Virus record (IMG/VR): IMGVR_UViG_3300002223_000040
Coordinates: 1 to 20,652 of that record
Direction: 5' to 3' (one strand)
Source of the DNA: a virus
DNA: 20,652 nt
The position numbers were made by a program, and so were the translations under genes. The notes under the pieces were generated by a model, which was given only the letters and a program-made list of their open reading frames with translations, had not been told where the DNA came from and ran no database searches. Positions 7,522 through 13,732 of the stretch are shown here, in pieces. Every line of letters begins with the position of its first letter. The stretch's first letter is position 1.

Positions 7522-9495
7522 TCAAGTGCCACTTAACGCAGGCAATGCTGGTGCTCCACCTGCTCCAGGTATTCCCGCAGGCTGTGCTTGACCTGGCGCG
7601 CCACCAGCCAAAGCCATCATCGGATTCGTTGGCGCGGTCATGTTCTCCAAGAAGCGGTCAGGACTCGTTCCGTATCTCTCCATATACATCTTGAAAAATT
7701 CCTGTTGATTCGCCAGGAAAATCTGTGGGAAATACGTTGCAGTACCACGCATCTGATCTTCCACCTCCGCCATTTCAAACGCACGACTCTTTTGTTTTAG
7801 ACTTTCAGTCTCAATTTTTACAATGTACTCATAATCATCAAGGAAGTCTGATGTGATTTGCTTGATTGCGATCGGCTGTCCATCAAGACGTGATTGTTCT
7901 TCACGCACATCTAAATCAAACGGACGTGCAAGCTCTGCGGTTGTCCCGACCACCTCGATCTGCTCGATCCCACGTTCACCTGTCGCAAACTCTTGATTCG
8001 GCAAGCGAAACACTTGATACGTTTCTTCAAACGCTTTTTCGCCCTCTTCTCCAACAATATGCCTTACTTTGGTCTTGTTGTAGTTCATAAGAACATTGAC
8101 AGTACGAATACGATATTTTTGGAGCCACAAGTCTTTCATCATGGTAAACATGAGGTCTTTTAGCTCCTCCGCTCGTTCGTTGGCTATCACAATCTCTCGT
8201 GCGGTCGAACCTGACCCACTGGCCCCGCTTTGTACCTGATCCGTCGCAGAGCGATCCATGCCTTGTTGAATGATCTTGAGCATGGTGATCTCTCCTTGCT
8301 GTATACCCTCTACTGGCATTGGCTTAACCTGGTTGATATCTTCAACATAAATGTTCGTATCTTGATCAACATACTCGTCCTCAAGATCAAAAGAATCTCG
8401 GTTCACAATACCAACGAGCATTGGAGCCACTACCGAACGGTACGTCTTATCGAGCATGGAGTTAATAAGCGCATTCTCTACATCCTGCTCTGCCATGAGA
8501 ATGTTAGGCAGAGAATTGCCATAGAAAAAGTGAGCGTTCGCAAACGGCTCGAAGACTTGTTTGGCAAACGGGTATCGTTTCTTGCGCTTGCCCCAGAGCA
8601 TGGGGCCGTCGAAGAGGAGTACCCCGTTTGCGATGATACAATACTGTTCTTTTTGTTTGTTAAAATATCTCAAAACTTCGTAGCATTTCTTGTTTTGCAC
8701 TCGGTCTTTCCATTTATCGTAAAAAAATATCTGCAACTCCTCTGTCGCAAGCGTCGAAGATTTGTCCGGCACTTTGTCAAAATTCTTGTATCCGTTAAAC
8801 TCGCGCTCGAACTGTTCCTCTTCAAGGTACTGCAACCAAATGAGGGCTGGCTGCTCTTGAATATCAGCAATGCGGATGTTTTTTATCAAAAGATGTTGTA
8901 GTGGGACATCAATCTCAATCGGTTTGTCTTCGATAATCTCCTCTTGTTCTTCAAACTCCACCTCTCCTTTCTCAAGGTCATATCCTGTGATGATCTTCAC
9001 CTTATCAGTTGTCTTTATGTACCCGTCATACTTGACGACCGTCCCGTTGATTGTACAATTCCATCCGTCCATGTAGATCGTATACTCTGGGTTATTGTCT
9101 CCTTGCAGGTACGTTGCTTCGACAATATGACTTAGTATGTCTCCTCGAATGACAGAGAGCCTGTTCTTTGCGTCAAACGCTTCCATTGAGATGCGCGGGG
9201 GGTTCTTTGCGATAGAAGCGAGGAGTGCCTTGACCTTATTTCGTGTGGTCTTTGTGAAAACATTGGCTTGCCAGTCATCCTTGCCTTGGGATTCCTTAGA
9301 AGGGACGTAGGCATTAGCACGACGTTGCGAATCGTCAATGAATTGTGTCAACGTGCGGTCATTGAACTCCGGATATTGCTGATTCATCACCTCGTCTAGC
9401 ATGAACTGAAGTTCATCATAGATAAACTCAATCTTCTCAACTTCTTTATCAGTCGGTTTGTATTCTTTGACTTTTTTCTCTGTATCGTAGGGCAT
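7522..9495 (-). CDS. Portal protein
   Basis: A 657-residue protein downstream of the terminase genes and upstream of scaffold and capsid, the conserved portal position. Length and layout fit the large portal proteins of the P22-like group: an N-terminal charged helical region, a middle with LFDGPMLWGKRKKRYPFAKQ and FANAHFFYGNSLPNILMAEQ (about residues 300-350), then a long helical region with QQGMDRSATDQVQSG near 420 and the GSTAREIVIANERAEELKD segment that probably includes the channel helix region. The tail (last 30 residues) is Gly/Ala/Pro-rich and disordered. Twelve subunits form the head vertex through which DNA enters. The ATG at 9493-9495 directly abuts the U-tract of a terminator-like hairpin, and no Shine-Dalgarno is present. 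Confidence 0.88.
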   Translation of the reverse strand: MPYDTEKKVKEYKPTDKEVEKIEFIYDELQFMLDEVMNQQYPEFNDRTLTQFIDDSQRRANAYVPSKESQGKDDWQANVFTKTTRNKVKALLASIAKNPPRISMEAFDAKNRLSVIRGDILSHIVEATYLQGDNNPEYTIYMDGWNCTINGTVVKYDGYIKTTDKVKIITGYDLEKGEVEFEEQEEIIEDKPIEIDVPLQHLLIKNIRIADIQEQPALIWLQYLEEEQFEREFNGYKNFDKVPDKSSTLATEELQIFFYDKWKDRVQNKKCYEVLRYFNKQKEQYCIIANGVLLFDGPMLWGKRKKRYPFAKQVFEPFANAHFFYGNSLPNILMAEQDVENALINSMLDKTYRSVVAPMLVGIVNRDSFDLEDEYVDQDTNIYVEDINQVKPMPVEGIQQGEITMLKIIQQGMDRSATDQVQSGASGSGSTAREIVIANERAEELKDLMFTMMKDLWLQKYRIRTVNVLMNYNKTKVRHIVGEEGEKAFEETYQVFRLPNQEFATGERGIEQIEVVGTTAELARPFDLDVREEQSRLDGQPIAIKQITSDFLDDYEYIVKIETESLKQKSRAFEMAEVEDQMRGTATYFPQIFLANQQEFFKMYMERYGTSPDRFLENMTAPTNPMMALAGGAPGQAQPAGIPGAGGAPALPALSGT

Positions 9496-9527
9496 AAAAA
9501 AGACTTCCGTCTTAGAAGCGGAAGCCT
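9496..9527 (-). terminator. Rho-independent terminator-like hairpin abutting the portal start codon
   Basis: On the minus strand AGGCTTCCG, a nine-base loop and CGGAAGTCT form a 9-bp stem with one G:U pair, followed immediately by TTTTTT and then the ATG of the portal gene. The wobble pair is compatible only with the minus-strand RNA; on the plus strand it would be an A:C mismatch. That supports leftward transcription as the functional direction. Confidence 0.72.
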
Positions 9528-9533
9528 GTTGAA

Positions 9534-9585
9534 ATTGCTGCTGGGCAATCTCTCAAGCTAACGCTTTTAAGATGTAAGTCCAGCA
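9534..9585 (-). promoter_or_regulatory. Possible loop-to-upstream pseudoknot ahead of the portal terminator
   Basis: The 104-base gap before the portal gene contains a small hairpin ATTGC-CCAGCA-GCAAT (9534-9549, minus strand). All six of its loop bases are complementary to TGCTGG at 9580-9585. Between them AAGC-GTTA-GCTT can form another short hairpin. The arrangement (upstream strand, small hairpin, terminator, ATG) parallels the one ahead of the scaffold gene. Confidence 0.4.
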
Positions 9586-9599
9586 GATGGTTGAGTTGT

Positions 9600-9866
9600 T
9601 TAAGGTATATTCCAAAGCTTTTTCATGTATTCTCTTACTTCTTTGTAAATCTGTTTGTCTGGTATTCCATTTCTTGCAGAAACGCTTATTTGTTTCCCTC
9701 CAAAAAAATCCGGTGGATTTTCGTGTGAACGAACAGAGAATACATTCTGTGTAATTTTTTGTTTTTCTTCTGCGGCACTTATTGTTCGTGGCCTTGCAAT
9801 AATAGCCAATTCTTCTAACTTGTCCGTCACCTCTTCTTTTGTGTACTGTTGGTCTATTTTTATCAT
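9600..9866 (-). CDS. Small unknown protein between TerL and portal
   Basis: An 88-residue protein starting at ATG 9864-9866, 12 bases after the terminase stop at 9879-9881. Composition is ordinary for a folded protein: an N-terminal helix with KEEVTDKLEELAIIARPRTI, a Phe/Gly-rich centre with NPPDFFGGKQISVSARNGIP and a C-terminal helix with IYKEVREYMKKLWNIP. A second frame on the same strand (9553-9882) is longer but has a Cys/Arg/Lys composition typical of an unused frame, so I prefer this one. No family is recognised. The stop is followed by the portal leader RNA. Confidence 0.7.
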   Translation of the reverse strand: MIKIDQQYTKEEVTDKLEELAIIARPRTISAAEEKQKITQNVFSVRSHENPPDFFGGKQISVSARNGIPDKQIYKEVREYMKKLWNIP

Positions 9867-9878
9867 ATTTGTTCCATT

Positions 9879-11309
9879 TCACGCCATTCTCAATGAATAC
9901 GACGGTTGTTGTTTTTTTCTATGCCTTTCCTGCGTAAATGCTTGTCGTTTCGGTGCGTTGGCCGGAAGCTGTATCTGCAACTGATACGCAAGCGCATCGA
10001 CCAGATCATCGTATGACCCTGCTGGGAAACGAATCAACTCATCAATCAAATCACTCTGGTCTTTCTTTAAGTAGATTGTACCAGTTTCAAAGCGCGGTAC
10101 CAATCCCTCAATGCGATACGTTTTTGAAAGCTGTGCGTCTTTCAATTCTGTGATGACAAAAAAGTCATTTCGCACTCTCATCTCTTTCTCAAGAGTCGGT
10201 TTTAGCGTGTACTCGAATGCTCGCTGTTCTATCCCTATTTTGATCGGCTTGAAATACGCCCGCAAATCAAAGATGTTTTCAATGAGCAAATCTTCTGTCC
10301 CTCGAAACCGATCTGCCATACGCACATACCAGTTGTTCTCATTGTCCACACTCACCACGACAAATGCAGTAAAATCAGATGTCTTTTGTGTGCTGTATGC
10401 CCTATCAATCGTGATATACGTTCGCAGTTGCTTTTTTTCAATCTCTGCGTCCGTATAATACTTGATCTTCTCCAGTCGAAACTTTCGGTTCTCGCCAGAG
10501 ATGGGATCGTTCTGAAACTCTTGATAGAACAAATACCCCTGCCCTTTACGGGTGTACTCCTCTTTGAGCTTCAAAAGGTCAGGAATTGACATGTGCTCTG
10601 GCCACAGTGCCTCCGTGTCATTCATGGCCTTGTACGTCTTCTTGGTGTATTCATTGTAAAGATCATTCGAGAGAATCTTGTACAGCAATGAGTCGTAGTG
10701 CAGTACAGTCCCGATGATGACAAGTCGTCCGTTCTTGTCCATACTTGGAACCAATGCTCCATTGAACCACCGCTCAAGTTTCTCTCTGCGTGCCTTGCTC
10801 TCCACCAACTCATCATTCTCAAGATCGTCAACCAGAATGAGATCAGGCCGGTACTCGTGGTACTTCAACCCTCGAACTTTCATTCCCGCGCCAACCGCTT
10901 TTACCATTGCCCCACCGATGACCATTTCCCCCTCACTCCATATCTCACCCTTGAGATTGCCATAGAGTGCTCGGAGCTTCTCGTTGCCCTCTATTTCAGC
11001 CTGCACTGCCTCAAGAAACAACGTAGCTTGTGAGTAGGTGTCGGATACCAAAAGAACAAAATGTGTTTTTTTGTGGATCACCGCCCACAGAAGATACACC
11101 AGATCAGTAATCGTCGATTTCGCATGAGACCGAGGAGCGGCGATCCCTATCCGCTTGTCATTGCCTTGAAAGAGCTGAAATATCTCTTTGTGAAATGGTG
11201 GTGTTGCCAACCGAAGATGATGACCAAACAAGTATTTACCAAATGCCTCGATATCTTCACTGAATATCCGCAGCACTACTTGTGTCTTTTTTTCCTCGGT
11301 TAGTTGCAT
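9879..11309 (-). CDS. terL: Terminase large subunit (packaging ATPase and nuclease)
   Basis: From the ATG at 11307-11309 the protein has 476 residues; a TTG at 11318 would add three. The N-terminal ATPase shows a Walker A-like APRSHAKST (about residues 58-66), the form seen in the large-terminase branch with Ser/His instead of Gly, a Walker B LILVDDLE (157-164) and the coupling motif IGT (199-201). The C-terminal RNase H-like nuclease shows YITIDRAYS (Asp near 302), IGIEQ (Glu near 361) and the DDLVDALAY acidic pair near 434-435. Together they cut concatemers and drive DNA into the prohead through the portal. The 5' end overlaps the TerS gene by about 50 bases. All catalytic residues appear intact. 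Confidence 0.95.
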   Translation of the reverse strand: MQLTEEKKTQVVLRIFSEDIEAFGKYLFGHHLRLATPPFHKEIFQLFQGNDKRIGIAAPRSHAKSTITDLVYLLWAVIHKKTHFVLLVSDTYSQATLFLEAVQAEIEGNEKLRALYGNLKGEIWSEGEMVIGGAMVKAVGAGMKVRGLKYHEYRPDLILVDDLENDELVESKARREKLERWFNGALVPSMDKNGRLVIIGTVLHYDSLLYKILSNDLYNEYTKKTYKAMNDTEALWPEHMSIPDLLKLKEEYTRKGQGYLFYQEFQNDPISGENRKFRLEKIKYYTDAEIEKKQLRTYITIDRAYSTQKTSDFTAFVVVSVDNENNWYVRMADRFRGTEDLLIENIFDLRAYFKPIKIGIEQRAFEYTLKPTLEKEMRVRNDFFVITELKDAQLSKTYRIEGLVPRFETGTIYLKKDQSDLIDELIRFPAGSYDDLVDALAYQLQIQLPANAPKRQAFTQERHRKKQQPSYSLRMA

Positions 11310-11688
11310 ACGTTCCAACTATTGCTTTGAAATCTGAATCTTCTAGTGCCACACTATGCTTAACGGGCCCGCCATTCTGACCTGTCAATTCTGTTCTACT
11401 GCTGAATCCATCATCTTTTCCTTTTCGTTCCAGATACCAATTACTTTGTTGTACGTCGCCTTTTTCTATTGCTCCTACAACATTCTTTTTTGCTTTATAT
11501 TTAGGCATTTCTTTGAGAGCTTCCTTTCGCTCCGAAAATCCTGGGTTTTCTTGTTGATACAAATACAATGTACTTTCGCTAATGTCAGCCAAAAAACATG
11601 CTTCTCTGTCTGTAGCACCAACACTGAATGCTTCCTCTAATTGTCGTAGAACTTCTCCAGTTACTACGGTTGGTCTACCTGCTGGCAT
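11257..11688 (-). CDS. terS: Terminase small subunit
   Basis: A 143-residue protein starting at ATG 11686-11688. The N-terminus is MPAGRPTVVTGEVLRQLEEA followed by a helix-turn-helix-like segment (FSVGATDREACFLADISEST, residues about 21-40), typical of small terminase subunits that recognise the packaging site. The next helices (ENPGFSERKEALKEMPKYKAK and VVGAIEKGDVQQSNWYLERK) fit the oligomerisation region, and WYLERKGKDDGF is a common feature of this family. It directly precedes and overlaps TerL. This gene has one of the few plausible Shine-Dalgarno sequences in the window (AGGAT five bases before ATG). Confidence 0.82.
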   Translation of the reverse strand: MPAGRPTVVTGEVLRQLEEAFSVGATDREACFLADISESTLYLYQQENPGFSERKEALKEMPKYKAKKNVVGAIEKGDVQQSNWYLERKGKDDGFSSRTELTGQNGGPVKHSVALEDSDFKAIVGTYATNRGKKDTSSAADIQ

Positions 11689-11713
11689 ATCATCCTAATA
11701 TCCTCCACTAATC

Positions 11714-11821
11714 CTAAACCGTGCCCTCTTCTGTAGGTTCCTCAACAGGAGCCTCTGCTGGTTCTGTGCTCTCCTCTACCGTTGGTTCTACTGGTTCTAC
11801 TACTGGTGTTTCGTCTTCCAT
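11714..11821 (-). CDS. Acidic Pro/Glu/Thr-rich 35-residue microprotein
   Basis: ATG at 11819-11821, stop TAG at 11714-11716. The product is almost only Glu, Pro, Val and Thr (for example VEPVEPTVEESTEPAEAPVE), predicted disordered and strongly acidic. It fills most of the 187-base gap between TerS and the 212-residue gene. The start context CTATGGAAGACG and the first residues MEDE are like those of the scaffold gene (MEDEELQ). It could be a genuine small virion or assembly factor, or a remnant of a longer acidic protein. No homologous family is recognised; low complexity limits confidence. Confidence 0.45.
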   Translation of the reverse strand: MEDETPVVEPVEPTVEESTEPAEAPVEEPTEEGTV

Positions 11822-11875
11822 AGATTTTATCTTAACTTAGATAATAAATTAGTTCTTTTTATTCCAATACTTGGA

Positions 11876-12514
11876 TTAAGCTAAGCCCAATACCTCGCCA
11901 ATAGGTACAATGATATTCTCTATTGGTAAAATATTCACAGCATGTTTCTCAAAACGAGATTTAACAAACTCATTCTGATTTCGATCACTTGCCTCTTCCA
12001 ATTCTATTTCGACCATCTTTTCTTCCTCTGGTTTTTCGTATTCAAAAGTTTCAAACATTTGGGGTCGACCTTCAACCTTATAGCTATATATTATTCCCCG
12101 AAGACCAAACTCTTTAATTTCTTCTTTATACTTTTCATTGATTTCATCCTCATATATCTTTCCCTCTTTTTCCTTTTCACTCATTAAATCTTTCGTCACT
12201 TCTGCTTTCTTTGTCTCTTTTTCCTCATTTTTTAAACCCTCAAGAAGCTTGGCTTCCTTTTCCGAAAACTTCGTATCGAGTTCCTTTTTAAATTCTGCAA
12301 GATCGTTACCAAATTTTTCCCTTATTTCGGCGGCCTTTTTTGCCTTACCCATAAACTCTTTATTTACTTCCTCCAAATACTGCGTCATCTTCCGACGCAT
12401 GGTGACTGCTTTAAAAAGATTTCCTGCCACTTCTCCTAAATCTTGTACTGGTATAACTGATAATATTAAACGAAGATGAAATGCTTGAGACTCCTTAAAC
12501 GAATATTTCGCCAT
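11876..12514 (-). CDS. Charged helical protein, unknown (212 residues)
   Basis: Starts at ATG 12512-12514 with MAKYSFKESQAFHLRLILSV, then a central coiled coil from about residue 45 to 135, very rich in Lys and Glu (NDLAEFKKELDTKFSEKEAK). It ends in a mixed domain (RGIIYSYKVEGRPQMFETFE, then NILPIENIIVPIGEVLGLA). The hydrophobic C-terminus is not long enough for a clear membrane segment. It sits two bases after the stop of the 100-residue gene, so it is in the same leftward operon, upstream of the terminase. Function unknown. Confidence 0.72.
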   Translation of the reverse strand: MAKYSFKESQAFHLRLILSVIPVQDLGEVAGNLFKAVTMRRKMTQYLEEVNKEFMGKAKKAAEIREKFGNDLAEFKKELDTKFSEKEAKLLEGLKNEEKETKKAEVTKDLMSEKEKEGKIYEDEINEKYKEEIKEFGLRGIIYSYKVEGRPQMFETFEYEKPEEEKMVEIELEEASDRNQNEFVKSRFEKHAVNILPIENIIVPIGEVLGLA

Positions 12515-12516
12515 AA

Positions 12517-12819
12517 TTATTTTTTTATGACTTCATACCCATTATCACGAAGAAGCATTGCGAGCTGCTCGTGATTCATGGGCTGATAGTCTTGAATAAT
12601 AGTTGTTGGTTGAATATCCAAGTGTTTGGCAAAGTCTTCTTTTAATTCAGAGGAAACAACCGTAGCTGCATACGCCATACCATTGGCTTTTGTCGCCATT
12701 TCATTTTTGATTGCCACTAAAACATCATCAAGCCTGTCGCTGGCAACCGTCATCACTAGCTGATTTTGAGGAGCGATTTCAGTGCCAAGTGAAACAATAA
12801 CTTGGTAGATATTGGCCAT
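12517..12819 (-). CDS. Small alpha/beta protein, unknown (100 residues)
   Basis: Starts at ATG 12817-12819, two bases after the stop of the upstream microprotein (12822-12824). The N-terminal half looks like a small alpha/beta domain (IYQVIVSLGTEIAPQNQLVM then SDRLDDVLVAIKNEMATKAN). The C-terminal part ends in a short amphipathic helix, MNHEQLAMLLRDNGYEVIKK. Codon use and composition look like a genuine gene. No family recognised. Confidence 0.72.
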   Translation of the reverse strand: MANIYQVIVSLGTEIAPQNQLVMTVASDRLDDVLVAIKNEMATKANGMAYAATVVSSELKEDFAKHLDIQPTTIIQDYQPMNHEQLAMLLRDNGYEVIKK

Positions 12820-12821
12820 AC

Positions 12822-12926
12822 CTATTTCATCATTTTGCGTTTTTTCATCATCATCTCTTTTTCCTTCATCATCACGGCAGATGACTTCTTGCTAACCTTC
12901 TTTTTTGCTGGTTTTCGTTTAGGCAT
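12822..12926 (-). CDS. Basic Lys/Met-rich 34-residue microprotein, first gene of the leftward operon
   Basis: ATG at 12924-12926, stop TAG at 12822-12824, two bases before the next ATG. The product has 13 Lys, two Arg and eight Met in 34 residues, beginning MPKRKPAKKKVSKK and ending in MMM and MM blocks. The tight packing with the following gene and the position right after the leader hairpin support a real gene. A small nucleic-acid-binding or DNA-condensing role is possible from charge alone. No family recognised. Confidence 0.5.
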   Translation of the reverse strand: MPKRKPAKKKVSKKSSAVMMKEKEMMMKKRKMMK

Positions 12927-12938
12927 AAAAATTAGTTA

Positions 12939-13004
12939 TATTTGCGGAGGGAACTTGGGGCAAAAGGAGGGGAACGTCCCTAGCTCAACCTGCCGCCGCA
13001 AATA
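12939..13004. promoter_or_regulatory. 9-bp inverted repeat in the leader of the leftward operon
   Basis: TATTTGCGG (12939-12947) and CCGCAAATA (12996-13004) form a perfect 9-bp stem enclosing 48 bases. Inside it GGGA and TCCC elements can form a smaller hairpin. On the minus strand the stem ends about 12 bases before the ATG at 12926, so it would be the 5' leader of the structural operon message. No U-tract follows. It could act on translation or message stability. Confidence 0.45.
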
Positions 13005-13031
13005 CAACAAAAACTTATCCACATACCCCCC

Positions 13032-13060
13032 TTGACGTAAACGATTGAATCGTTTACAAT
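13032..13060 (+). promoter_or_regulatory. Early rightward sigma-70 promoter
   Basis: TTGACG (13032-13037), exactly 17 bases of spacer and TACAAT (13055-13060). This is the best promoter in the window and drives the rightward (early) genes beginning with the 64-residue gene at 13204. Transcription should start near 13067. Confidence 0.85.
13037..13057. promoter_or_regulatory. Perfect 21-bp palindromic operator inside the promoter spacer
   Basis: The half-site GTAAACGATT, one central G and the exact inverted half-site span the spacer from the last base of the -35 to the first three bases of the -10. A dimeric repressor bound here would block RNA polymerase. No obvious cognate repressor gene is in the window; the AlpA/excisionase-like protein at 19084 or a gene outside are candidates. 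Confidence 0.8.
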
Positions 13061-13075
13061 ATATGTATGTTCTCG

Positions 13076-13139
13076 CTGTCTCGACGAACCGGCCGTTACA
13101 AATTAAAAGTGTAACAAGCGGGAAGCCCGAGACAGCCGG
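13076..13139 (+). promoter_or_regulatory. Structured 5' leader of the early transcript
   Basis: CTGTCTCG (13076-13083) pairs perfectly with CGAGACAG (13128-13135). Inside, GTTACA/TGTAAC (13095-13100, 13110-13115) forms a hairpin with a nine-base loop. GCCGG at 13135-13139 can pair with CCGGC at 13089-13093, giving a possible pseudoknot. A 15-codon ORF (ATG 13067 to stop 13112-13114) begins at the predicted transcription start and would be leaderless. The same repeats read as a structured RNA on the minus strand, where the leftward promoter at 13161-13190 would transcribe them. Confidence 0.45.
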
Positions 13140-13160
13140 AACCTGATAAAAGCCAAAATA

Positions 13161-13190
13161 AGTATACCACACCTAAATACCCCTATACAA
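13161..13190 (-). promoter_or_regulatory. Leftward promoter for the structural operon
   Basis: Minus-strand TTGTAT (13185-13190), 18 bases and TATACT (13161-13166). The base triplet before the -10 is TGG, an extended -10 feature. The 11-base -10 region (plus strand AAGTATACCAC) is shared exactly with the second leftward promoter at 13526. Transcription would run through the operator and leader repeats into the gene at 12926. Confidence 0.6.
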
Positions 13191-13203
13191 TTTTGTCAAG
13201 AGT

Positions 13204-13398
13204 ATGAACAAGACAATACGAACTAAAAAAGTGGAAAAACTGAGGATTGGCCAAACAATCAAAATAGACGGTTCTATGTACTACCCTGCCAATTTAAGAA
13301 ATCAAAGCAAAGGCCGAAAGTACCATATTCGTAATATGGGAGCAAAAAAAAGGAATGGAGAGATAATCTTCACCTGGCAAATAACCCGAATTTTATGA
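13204..13398 (+). CDS. Small basic protein, first early gene, unknown
   Basis: A 64-residue basic protein beginning MNKTIRTKKVEKLRIGQTIK, starting at ATG 13204. It appears beta-rich (IGQTIKIDGSMYYPANLR, then KYHIRNMGAKKRNGEIIFTW), with more than a quarter Lys/Arg, so RNA or DNA binding is plausible. It is the first gene downstream of the repressible promoter, the place where phages keep early take-over or regulatory proteins. The stop overlaps the ATG of a 24-codon ORF (ATGA). No family recognised. Confidence 0.7.
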   Translation: MNKTIRTKKVEKLRIGQTIKIDGSMYYPANLRNQSKGRKYHIRNMGAKKRNGEIIFTWQITRIL

Positions 13399-13469
13399 AA
13401 AAAATCATAGGAAATATCAGGGCGTTTCTTTTTCTTCGCAGAATGAGAAAACAATCGCGCGTTATATAA
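13395..13469 (+). CDS. Possible 24-residue basic microprotein
   Basis: ATG at 13395 overlaps the stop of the preceding gene (ATGA), stop TAA at 13467-13469. The product (MKKIIGNIRAFLFLRRMRKQ and four more residues) is a short, cationic, amphipathic helix. Coupling by stop-start overlap is typical of real genes in this window, but the length makes chance likely. If real it could be membrane-active or bind nucleic acid. Confidence 0.3.
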   Translation: MKKIIGNIRAFLFLRRMRKQSRVI

Positions 13470-13473
13470 CAAA

Positions 13474-13496
13474 TAATCCACCCTTTCGGGGGATTA
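13474..13496 (-). promoter_or_regulatory. GAAA-tetraloop hairpin downstream of the second leftward promoter
   Basis: On the minus strand TAATCC-CCC-GAAA-GGG-(U)-GGATTA forms a 9-bp stem with one bulged U and a GNRA-type tetraloop, followed by ATTTGTTATAT. The plus-strand loop would be TTTC, so the stable loop is on the minus strand. It may terminate a short leftward transcript of about 50 nt starting near 13519. Confidence 0.45.
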
Positions 13497-13525
13497 CTTG
13501 TCGAGATGTTCATAGAACACAACCA

Positions 13526-13553
13526 AGTATACCACCCCCGAAAAATAAGTCAA
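13526..13553 (-). promoter_or_regulatory. Second leftward promoter, inside the early operon
   Basis: Minus-strand TTGACT (13548-13553), 16 bases and TATACT (13526-13531) with TGG before the -10. It faces against the early genes and lies in the 89-base gap before the zinc-finger gene at 13559. Its -10 region is identical over 11 bases to the leftward promoter at 13161. Confidence 0.55.
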
Positions 13554-13558
13554 ATTAT

Positions 13559-13732
13559 ATGACAATCAACATCGGCCTACTACAAGCGCAAGGAGCAATG
13601 CTTAAAGCAAGCGGAGTATGGGATATGCTCGTACTGCCAACATGCAGATATTGCAAACATGAAAATGAAGACCTTTTACGCCCGTTCACGGACGGCACAT
13701 ACGTCTGTGATATGTGTATTGAAACACTATGA
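13559..13732 (+). CDS. Zinc-ribbon-like protein of 57 residues
   Basis: ATG at 13559, stop TGA at 13730-13732 overlapping the start of the nuclease gene (ATGA). The N-terminal 25 residues are hydrophobic/helical (MTINIGLLQAQGAMLKASGV). The rest carries CRYC and CDMC, two Cys pairs about 20 residues apart, which fit a small zinc ribbon. Many phages place such proteins in the early region. Possible roles are DNA binding or partnering with the downstream nuclease. The function is not known, but the ordered Cys pairs and coupling support a real gene. Confidence 0.68.
   Translation: MTINIGLLQAQGAMLKASGVWDMLVLPTCRYCKHENEDLLRPFTDGTYVCDMCIETL

Noticed and set aside
8230-8901. 223-residue plus-strand ORF inside the portal gene
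   Set aside because: Antisense shadow of the portal coding sequence; no motif, improbable composition, and the portal frame is clearly real.
9553-9882. 109-residue minus-strand ORF overlapping the small gene before portal
   Set aside because: It is rich in Cys, Arg, Lys and Trp in a pattern typical of a shifted frame and overlaps the TerL end and the portal leader; the 9600-9866 frame reads like a real protein.
13076-13139. Hammerhead, twister or tRNA-like identity for the early leader RNA
   Set aside because: I checked for CUGANGA/GAAA, the twister core and a T-loop motif by eye and found none in the correct arrangement.
12936-13172. 78-residue minus-strand ORF across the divergent control region
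   Set aside because: It runs through the promoter, operator and hairpins; composition (Tyr, Cys, Arg) is that of non-coding sequence.
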